Notes under the pieces: generated by a model
Told to the model about the DNA's origin: nothing
Seen by the model: only the letters and a program-made list of their open reading frames with translations
Database searches by the model: none
Position numbers and translations under genes: made by a program
Shown: positions 1 to 5,120 of the stretch, piece after piece
How the letters are laid out: each line of letters starts with the position of its first letter
How positions within the stretch are numbered: position 1 is the stretch's first letter
Assembly (NCBI GenBank): GCA_023266165.1
Contig: JAHFRR010000039.1
Location: 1-10,273, forward strand
DNA length: 10,273 bases
Direction: 5' to 3'
Origin: Thiotrichales bacterium
Lineage (GTDB): Bacteria; Pseudomonadota; Gammaproteobacteria; Francisellales; CACEW01

Positions 1-94
1 AGTATCGAGCGCTGCGCTCTGTTCCCTCATGCCATTTCTCCCATTGATTGGATTCACAGATTGACTCACAAAGCACTTTCTCACATTTCCAATA

Positions 95-120
95 AAAAAG
101 CCACCCGAAGGTGGCTTTTT
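95..120 (-). terminator. Rho-independent terminator of the first porin gene
   Basis: A perfect 6-bp stem, GCCACC (100-105) and GGTGGC (110-115), closes a 4-nt loop and is flanked by A and T runs that could extend the stem. It starts about 55 nt after the minus-strand porin stop codon. Because the A and T tracts are symmetric it could also act on plus-strand transcripts entering from the left. No gene is visible in bases 1-94; a short inverted repeat GAGCGC-T-GCGCTC sits at 7-19. Confidence 0.85.
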
Positions 121-172
121 AAGATATTCAAAACATTGCCAATAACGACAACTTTGATACGAGTCAGACCGC

Positions 173-1447
173 TTAGAAGTAAGCAGTACCAACCAGTGCC
201 AAGGCGTTGTTTTTGGTTGTTGAGGTTGCAGAAGCAACATCCCCTTTGTTGTAGGAATATTGCAGACCGACCCAAATGTTTTTCATGGCTTCGACATTGT
301 AGCCCAATACGTATTGGCTGTAGGTCGCATCCAGTTTGATGGCGCTGTAGTCCAGGTTAACGCTGGAGTTAAGACCCATCACAGGGAAGGCATACGCTGC
401 ACCCAAGTCCCATGCGCTGATAGTTTTGTTCAACGTACCCAGAGATACTTCCTGCGTGCCGTCTGTTTTGGTTGCTGTCACGTTGCCAACATCACCTGTT
501 GTACGATCGAACTCAGCCATTACAGTCAGGTTGTTTACCATCGCTTGCGCGTTGACATCCCATGCACCTACGGTGTTTGCATTGGTTTTGCCAGAAGCAG
601 CACCATTCAAGTACCCTGCGCCCACGTTCCAGTTCACACCGCTTGTGTCTTGGCCATAGGTGGCGTTCAACGCAAAGTTGTTGATTTGGTTCGCGTTCTT
701 GGTGTACATGCTGTTATAGGTGTCACCATCATCATCGTTCATCACACCGGCTTGAGCACCGCCATTCATCACGCTGAATGTGCCGTTGAAGCCGTTTTGA
801 GCATAGCCAACACCCATGGTGTTGCCACGTGCTTCGAAGAAGCGTGTCAGAGGATCTGCAAAGAAGTTAACGGTTTGGAAGCTACCAAAGTCAACATCTT
901 TACGGCCAGCAAAGCCATATACAGGTGTCATGTTCAAGTTACCAAACACCATGTAAGCATCTTTTGCTGCGATGCTGGATCCGCTGTCAAAACCATCGAT
1001 CGAGATGAAACCCGATACCCAGGAGTTGATGTTCGCCAACACATCTAAGCCGCTGTCAGAGCTGATGCCTTGATGCGTGGTGGTTGTGGAGTCAGAGCCT
1101 TGTACGCTGGTACGTGTGTACTGCGCATCACCCTTCAATTGACCGCCGATGTACAGATCGCCATTCAGACCGGCTTTACGCGCGTTCAGAATTGTCATCT
1201 CTGTGCCAACACCGGTTTGGGTGCTCAACATGTTTTGGGCCAACATCGCGTTGGTTTGGACCATATTCATGCCCGAAGTCATTGCGCTATGTGTTTGAGA
1301 CATCGCGTTGACTTGTGCTTGCAATTGGTTAAGTTGTGTTTGCAACTGAGCAACTTGTGCATCTGTGCTTTGGCCAGCAGCGAAAGCAACACCTGCAGTT
1401 GTCAATCCTAATACGCCTAGAGTCGTAACAATTGTTTTGAGTTTCAC
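173..1447 (-). CDS. LbtU-like outer-membrane beta-barrel porin, paralogue 1
   Basis: This 424-residue protein is predicted to be an outer-membrane beta-barrel of the LbtU siderophore-porin type described in Legionella; the substrate cannot be read from sequence. Residues 1-23 form a signal peptide (basic start, hydrophobic core, AFA before the cut). About residues 27-60 are Q-rich with heptad-like spacing, suggesting a short periplasmic coiled coil. The rest is rich in G, N, S and aromatic residues in alternating strand patterns, and it ends in AYF, a terminal aromatic typical of BAM-inserted barrels. I chose the GTG start at 1447 because AGGGAGA (1455-1461) lies 7 nt upstream; the in-frame TTG at 1465 would overlap that site and add a charged stretch before the signal peptide. 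It has its own promoter and terminator, so it is probably monocistronic. The barrel call is firm, the LbtU family call moderate. Confidence 0.85.
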   Translation of the reverse strand: MKLKTIVTTLGVLGLTTAGVAFAAGQSTDAQVAQLQTQLNQLQAQVNAMSQTHSAMTSGMNMVQTNAMLAQNMLSTQTGVGTEMTILNARKAGLNGDLYIGGQLKGDAQYTRTSVQGSDSTTTTHQGISSDSGLDVLANINSWVSGFISIDGFDSGSSIAAKDAYMVFGNLNMTPVYGFAGRKDVDFGSFQTVNFFADPLTRFFEARGNTMGVGYAQNGFNGTFSVMNGGAQAGVMNDDDGDTYNSMYTKNANQINNFALNATYGQDTSGVNWNVGAGYLNGAASGKTNANTVGAWDVNAQAMVNNLTVMAEFDRTTGDVGNVTATKTDGTQEVSLGTLNKTISAWDLGAAYAFPVMGLNSSVNLDYSAIKLDATYSQYVLGYNVEAMKNIWVGLQYSYNKGDVASATSTTKNNALALVGTAYF

Positions 1448-1641
1448 GTCAAAATCTCCCTTCAAAGTTAATCAATAGATCAGTCTATCAAAATCGTGTG
1501 GACAGATACTCGCATTATTCCCCACACAAGCCTTATTCAGCCTTATGCGGAAAAATCCGCACAATGCCAGGTACCTGCACGCTTCTAACCCTCCCGCACC
1601 TTCAAAGTTACCCCTGAAAATGCTTCCGTCAGAAACGGTTG
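1448..1641 (-). promoter_or_regulatory. Long 5' leader of the first porin mRNA
   Basis: From the predicted promoter the transcript would run about 190 nt before the GTG start. The leader holds a perfect hairpin (TGCGGA 1546-1551, AAAA loop, TCCGCA 1556-1561), a 10-bp palindrome CAGGTACCTG (1568-1577), and a duplicated 12-mer: CCTTCAAAGTTA occurs at 1459-1470, where it overlaps the ribosome-binding site, and again at 1599-1610. No convincing leader peptide is seen. Post-transcriptional control, common for porin mRNAs, is inference. Confidence 0.4.
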
Positions 1642-1647
1642 CCGTGC

Positions 1648-1676
1648 ATTCTAGCGACATGTTTTTGAAATTGCAA
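1648..1676 (-). promoter_or_regulatory. Sigma70-type promoter of the first porin
   Basis: Read on the minus strand, TTGCAA (1671-1676) and TAGAAT (1648-1653) are separated by exactly 17 bp, each close to the -35 and -10 consensus. The start of transcription would be near 1641. Confidence 0.65.
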
Positions 1677-1804
1677 GTGCTTTCGCACAAAAAAATCTAC
1701 TCACACCCCTAATAACACCCGACGGGTGGGTCCGACTTATCGCAACCCACGTTCACTCTAGCAGCAAATTTAACATCCGACAACTAGAGCACAGAACAAA
1801 AAAC
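1677..1804. other. Intergenic region with two inverted repeats, no gene
   Basis: Between the peroxiredoxin stop and the porin promoter I see CACCCGACGGGTG (1716-1728, 6-bp arms around one base) and an overlapping GTGGGT/ACCCAC pair with a 13-nt spacer. They could be an operator upstream of the porin promoter or a weak terminator for the peroxiredoxin gene; no T tract follows, so a classical terminator is not supported. Confidence 0.3.
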
Positions 1805-2410
1805 CTATAACTTTGTAGAATGTGTTGCCAAATACCCAGCAACCCCCTCTGGAGAAGCCTTCATGCCCTCATCCCCACGAGCCCATCCAGCAGGACATAC
1901 TTCGCCATGCACATCATGAAATTGCAGCGCATCGACCATGCGTACCAGCTCATCCATGTTACGCCCCAAAGGCAGATCATTCACTACTTGATGGCGCACG
2001 ATCCCTGCTTTGTCAATTAAAAACGTCCCACGCAGCGCAACGCCTGCCACCGGATGCTCAACACCATAAGCACGTGCGATATCATGCTTGACGTCCGCCA
2101 CCATCGTATACTTCACAGGCCCAATCCCGCCTTGATTGACAGGCGTGTTGCGCCAAGCATTATGGGTGAACTGGGAATCAATGGACACAGAAATCACCTC
2201 GACCCCGCGCTCTTTCAGATCTTTCACACGATGATCCAGCGCAATCAACTCAGAAGGACATACAAAGGTAAAGTCCAAGGGGTAAAACACAATCACCGCA
2301 TAATGATTCTTGATTGCGTTCGAAAGATTATACCCTCCCACGATCTCCCCAGACCCTAATACTGCCGCCGCCGTGAAATCTGGCGCAAGACGCCCTACTA
2401 ATACTGTCAT
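1805..2410 (-). CDS. ahpC: Typical 2-Cys peroxiredoxin (AhpC/Prx1 type)
   Basis: Cytoplasmic thiol peroxidase reducing H2O2, organic peroxides and peroxynitrite. The peroxidatic cysteine is C51 in DFTFVCPSE, within the Pxxx(T/S)xxC signature (P44, T48, C51). The resolving cysteine is C172 in GEVCPAGW, so the enzyme should form an intersubunit disulfide and a decameric ring. A C-terminal tail with a YL motif corresponds to the YF helix region linked to sensitivity to overoxidation. Length (201 residues) is normal for the family. The ATG at 2410 is preferred because GGGGAG lies 6 nt upstream; a longer reading adds seven residues without a ribosome-binding site. No reductase (AhpF/AhpD/TrxB) gene is adjacent, so the electron donor is unknown. 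The protein lies in the Prx1/AhpC subgroup; the symbol is by family, not by proven orthology. Confidence 0.93.
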   Translation of the reverse strand: MTVLVGRLAPDFTAAAVLGSGEIVGGYNLSNAIKNHYAVIVFYPLDFTFVCPSELIALDHRVKDLKERGVEVISVSIDSQFTHNAWRNTPVNQGGIGPVKYTMVADVKHDIARAYGVEHPVAGVALRGTFLIDKAGIVRHQVVNDLPLGRNMDELVRMVDALQFHDVHGEVCPAGWARGDEGMKASPEGVAGYLATHSTKL

Positions 2411-2474
2411 GTTTAACTCCCCTATTATCAATCATTCATTAAAATTCTATCTAAATCTCGCTTGAGAGAGCCCT

Positions 2475-2502
2475 ATCTTACGAGATTGCGCCTGAAAGTC
2501 AA
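2475..2502 (-). promoter_or_regulatory. Predicted promoter of the peroxiredoxin gene
   Basis: On the minus strand TTGACT (2497-2502) and TAAGAT (2475-2480) are 16 bp apart, and the -35 box overlaps the last codons of the ATPase gene. It would give a leader of about 60 nt. I could not recognise an OxyR site with confidence. Confidence 0.45.
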
Positions 2503-3680
2503 ATCAATTTGTTATCCCACAGACGCCTTAAAAACTCCCTATATGGCAACACATGGACAGCATGTTCTCCTAAATTAACAAGGCGCGGACGCAACGCCTG
2601 GCAAACCACATAGGCCGTCGCATGAGGATGCTCATCCAAAAACGCAGCCATGCCTTTGAGTTCCCGCTTATCAATTTGTTCTCCGAGCTTGACCTCAATG
2701 GCAAGCTGGGCATTTCCAATAATAAAATCAACCTCATAGCCTTCTTGCGTGCGCCAATAGGAAATACCTTCGTCACGATCATGTATTTTTTTGTAAGCCA
2801 TCAGTTCTAGCAAGATCAGGTGCTCAAATGACTTTCCTGCCAAAGACCCCGTCAAAGCCTCACACTCCCATTTTGCAAGGCGATTGGCCACCCCAATATC
2901 GAAAAGATAAAACTTAGATCTCACCGTGATGAGATCTCGTTTTATTTTTTTCACATAAGGCGGAATCATGTACGCAATCAGCGTGTCTTGCAAAATCTCA
3001 AAATAAGCTTGAACGGTCTTCGCACCAATGCCACAATCACGTGCCACATTGTTATAGTTAATCATTTCCGTGTTGCAAAGCCCTACAACATCCAAGAAAT
3101 GCGCAAACGCAGGCAAGTTCCGAACCAGGCCTTCCGCCTGGATTTCCTCTTTTAGGTAATCCTCAATATAACTGTTCAACGCTTTCTTCGCAGAGCCTTC
3201 CAATAAATAATGACTTGGAAGCAGTCCATGATTGAAAACCCGCAGGAGATCCCATTCGGGCAACTCCTGAGAGGTTAGAGGAAAGAAGTGGTAGCGCCAC
3301 GCGCGACCTCCTAACAGATTCGCTGCGCCTCTCTTCAGCTTACGAGCACTAGAGCCGCATAAGATAAAGGCAACACCTGCATTCTCAATCAGCCAATGGA
3401 CTTCATCCAATAGCGAAGGAACTTTTTGAATTTCATCAATAATCACGGGAAATTGAGTACCGTTCGCTTGAACAAGTGCTAAAATCTCTTGGCGTAATAA
3501 GTGCGGCGCCTTGCTTAAACGCAGCTGCTCCTCTGTATTCAGCAAGTCATAATAGGTACTGTGAGGGTATGTTGCTTTGAGATACGAAGACTTTCCTGTC
3601 TTACGCGCACCCCACAAAAACGCTGACTGCCCTTGAGGCAAATGCATTTCTAAACATCGCTTTAACAACAATTTTCCCAT
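2499..3680 (-). CDS. AAA ATPase with C-terminal DUF4143 domain
   Basis: This 393-residue protein belongs to the large AAA_14 plus DUF4143 family, whose cellular role is unsettled; members are common as mobile accessory genes. The N-terminal ATPase has a Walker A (GARKTGKS, residues 24-31), a Walker B (VIIDEIQK, 79-86) and a sensor-like ILCGSSARKLKR around 106-117. Around residues 205-240 comes a winged-helix-like segment, then the DUF4143 part with YEVDFII (315-321) and AIEVK (327-331). The D318...E329-V-K331 pattern resembles a PD-(D/E)XK nuclease fold. The length is usual. The ATG at 3680 is chosen because GAGG lies 6 nt upstream; an ATG pair near 3719 has its own GAGG too close to it. The gene stands alone, divergent from the abiEi island. 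Both active-site sets look intact. Confidence 0.9.
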   Translation of the reverse strand: MGKLLLKRCLEMHLPQGQSAFLWGARKTGKSSYLKATYPHSTYYDLLNTEEQLRLSKAPHLLRQEILALVQANGTQFPVIIDEIQKVPSLLDEVHWLIENAGVAFILCGSSARKLKRGAANLLGGRAWRYHFFPLTSQELPEWDLLRVFNHGLLPSHYLLEGSAKKALNSYIEDYLKEEIQAEGLVRNLPAFAHFLDVVGLCNTEMINYNNVARDCGIGAKTVQAYFEILQDTLIAYMIPPYVKKIKRDLITVRSKFYLFDIGVANRLAKWECEALTGSLAGKSFEHLILLELMAYKKIHDRDEGISYWRTQEGYEVDFIIGNAQLAIEVKLGEQIDKRELKGMAAFLDEHPHATAYVVCQALRPRLVNLGEHAVHVLPYREFLRRLWDNKLI

Positions 3681-3786
3681 GGAACACCTCTTAAAACCCT
3701 GTTTTTTGCGGAGCATCATACCTCAAAACCCTGAGTTTTAATAGGGATCAGCACGAATTCAAAAACCTTCAAACAACAAAAATCAA

Positions 3787-3826
3787 CAAGATACTTGCTA
3801 AAACAGGAAGTTTCTTGCTAAAATTG
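3787..3826. promoter_or_regulatory. Two tandem 20-bp units, operator-like
   Basis: Units 3787-3806 and 3807-3826 match at 15 of 20 positions and share the exact core CTTGCTAAAA (3794-3803 and 3814-3823). A 20-bp period puts both on the same helix face, as expected for cooperative binding of a dimer. They lie in the divergent region between the ATPase gene and abiEi. A TTGACA at 3824-3829 starts in the second unit, but no good -10 box follows. Nearby, TTGAAATCAT is repeated at 3830-3839 and 3848-3857. Either gene's product could be the regulator. Confidence 0.4.
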
Positions 3827-3875
3827 ACATTGAAATCATGAAGATCGTTGAAATCATTCGCGCTGATGTTGCTAG

Positions 3876-4016
3876 GGAGTCTAGCAAGAATAAAGTACAC
3901 GGCTTCCCAGAGATTTGTCATTCCCGCGCAGGCGGGAATCCAGGATCTTCAAGCCTTGGACTGGATCCCCGCCTACGCGGGGATGACAGAATGTGTCAGT
4001 TGTTTTCGCTAAACCT
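3876..4016 (+). mobile_element. 141-bp MITE-like element, copy 1, target duplication CTAG
   Basis: The element is bounded by CTAG on both sides (3872-3875 and 4017-4020) and is identical over all 141 bp to copy 2 in inverted orientation. Its ends are imperfect inverted repeats (TCTAGCAAGAA inside the left end, TTTAGCGAAAA inside the right, 8 of 11 matching). The centre holds two hairpins: ATTCCCGC/GCGGGAAT (3920-3939) and ATCCCCGC/GCGGGGAT (3965-3984). It encodes no transposase. CTAG and CTAA fit the YTAR target known for IS5-group transposases, so mobilisation in trans by such an enzyme is plausible inference. It sits between the upstream region of abiEi and that gene's ribosome-binding site. 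The reading frame through it (PEICHSRAGGNP) is a by-product, not a gene. Confidence 0.85.
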
Positions 4017-4031
4017 CTAGGGAGGCCTTAT

Positions 4032-4724
4032 ATGCTCAACACCACACAACGGCTGTTAACAGCAGGTTTTGCCACCCATGCCATTCACGATGCCGATCTG
4101 ACGCATCTCATGACAGGCACACCTAGCAGTCGCCACGCCCTTATCAACAAGGCCTTGAAGGCCCGAGAGCTGATCCGACTGCGCCGAGGGCTCTATATTG
4201 CCAATCCCCCCCTTCATCTTCACACCTTCAGCCAATATTACCTCGCCAATCATATGGTGCCCTACAGCTTCGTGACAGCAGAATCCGCACTGAGCTTTCA
4301 CGGGTGGATTCCAGAGCGCGTGACAGAGATTCTCAGCCTGAGCGCCTTCGGTCGTAGCAAGCGCTTTGATACACCACGAGGCCAATTTACATATCATGTC
4401 ACGCCAATTCCTGCTTCGCAATTTTTGATGGGGGTGGAGCGGGTTCCTATTGGGGATGCTTTCATCTGGATGGCAACCCCTCTGCGCGCTACACTAGACT
4501 TCATCCAATGGCACAAAGAAGATCATGTCGACATCGACTTTCTTCAACACAGCTTACGGATTGAACCTGAATCACTGATGGCGATTAAAACCCAAGAGAT
4601 TGAACAGCTCTTTGCCGTGTATCACAGCCGACGCATTCAGCGTTTTTTAAAAATTTTAACCCATTTCATCAAAGGCACATCATCAAAGGCACATCATCAT
4701 GTCTCAGTACCACCCTCTCATTGA
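4032..4724 (+). CDS. abiEi: AbiEi-type antitoxin / transcriptional repressor
   Basis: Predicted antitoxin of an AbiE-type (type IV) toxin-antitoxin pair; family members have an N-terminal winged helix that binds and represses their own promoter and a C-terminal part that counters the toxin. In this 230-residue protein the winged helix covers about residues 5-58, ending in the typical LIRLRRGLYIANP (48-60). The family motif around YSFVTAESALSFHGWIPE follows at 78-95, then RFDTPRGQFTYHVTPIP (111-127). GGAGG at 4021-4025 is 6 nt before the ATG and directly abuts the right target duplication of element copy 1, so that element lies in the 5' leader. The gene overlaps abiEii by 26 bp. A 14-bp tandem duplication near the end changes the reading frame, so the last residues (SSKAHHHVSVPPSH) may not be ancestral. 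The antitoxin core appears intact. Confidence 0.85.
   Translation: MLNTTQRLLTAGFATHAIHDADLTHLMTGTPSSRHALINKALKARELIRLRRGLYIANPPLHLHTFSQYYLANHMVPYSFVTAESALSFHGWIPERVTEILSLSAFGRSKRFDTPRGQFTYHVTPIPASQFLMGVERVPIGDAFIWMATPLRATLDFIQWHKEDHVDIDFLQHSLRIEPESLMAIKTQEIEQLFAVYHSRRIQRFLKILTHFIKGTSSKAHHHVSVPPSH
4667..4694. repeat. 14-bp tandem duplication at the abiEi/abiEii junction
   Basis: CATCAAAGGCACAT occurs twice in direct succession (4667-4680, 4681-4694), just before the abiEii ATG at 4699. Each unit carries AAAGG, so the duplication doubles the potential ribosome-binding site of the toxin gene. As 14 is not a multiple of 3, it also shifts the frame of the abiEi C-terminus. Confidence 0.8.
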
Positions 4725-5115
4725 ACAAAAGCTGAAAACGTATTCTCTAAAGTCCCAAGAAGACGAGGAGAACGCCCTGAAAGAAATTCTACAAGAAACT
4801 GCGCTCTACGCCCTTGCAACAGCAGATTTCTTCACAGAAGGGCTCTTTCAAGGCGGTACTGCATTGCGCATTCTCTACCAGTTACCTCGCTTTTCAGAAG
4901 ATCTTGATTTTATTCTTAAAAAGCCCAACCCCCTTTTTCGCTGGCAGCCTTATGTTGAAGCCATCGACAAAGCCTTTAGAGGTTTAGCGAAAACAACTGA
5001 CACATTCTGTCATCCCCGCGTAGGCGGGGATCCAGTCCAAGGCTTGAAGATCCTGGATTCCCGCCTGCGCGGGAATGACAAATCTCTGGGAAGCCGTGTA
5101 CTTTATTCTTGCTAG
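4699..5115 (+). pseudogene. abiEii: AbiEii-type nucleotidyltransferase toxin, truncated by a mobile element
   Basis: Residues 1-93 match the start of AbiEii/AbiGii nucleotidyltransferase-like toxins: QGGTALRILYQL (51-62) is the GG-T/S motif and RFSEDLDF (64-71) gives the paired aspartates for metal and nucleotide binding. Family members are usually around 250-300 residues, so about two thirds, including the C-terminal helical part, are missing. From residue 94 the frame enters element copy 2 and reads about 45 element-derived residues (including HPRVGGDP and LDSRLRGND) before TAG. Removing the element does not restore the gene: the frame would run into sequence antisense to the neighbouring gene and stop soon. 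The toxin was therefore already shortened, or the deletion came with the rearrangement. The product is probably inactive, although the catalytic motifs survive; expression of a chimeric 138-residue protein is possible. Confidence 0.85.
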
Positions 5116-5120
5116 ACTCC
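4980..5120 (-). mobile_element. 141-bp MITE-like element, copy 2, inverted to copy 1
   Basis: Its reverse complement equals copy 1 at every one of 141 positions. It is flanked by TTAG on both sides (4976-4979, 5121-5124), which is CTAA when read in copy 1 orientation. It interrupts the abiEii frame on the left and abuts the methyltransferase stop codon on the right. Identity with copy 1, compared with the decayed copy 3, suggests recent insertion or recent duplication/conversion. Confidence 0.85.

Noticed and set aside
260..1048. Long plus-strand open frame (262 codons) opposite the first porin
   Set aside because: It is antisense to a clear signal-peptide beta-barrel gene, has an unlikely composition (rich in H, V, C) and no ribosome-binding site.
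1677..1688. GTGC-TTTC-GCAC followed by an A tract, considered as a terminator
   Set aside because: The stem is only 4 bp and the T tract lies on the wrong side for the minus-strand peroxiredoxin transcript.
1472..1690. 72-codon minus-strand frame upstream of the first porin
   Set aside because: Its start lies upstream of the predicted porin transcription start, its translation has no family-like features, and it covers the promoter; taken as leader sequence.
3838..4020. 60-codon plus-strand frame through element copy 1, and its twin (4976-5290, minus) through copy 2
   Set aside because: The shared peptide is just the translation of the element with its palindromes; there is no ribosome-binding site or independent conservation.
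3993..4724. Longer reading of abiEi starting inside the element
   Set aside because: GGAGG at 4021-4025 fits the ATG at 4032, and the extra 13 residues come from element sequence.
3876..5120. Regularly repeated palindromes considered as a CRISPR array
   Set aside because: The repeats are far apart, inverted, and separated by genes; no spacer-repeat periodicity exists.
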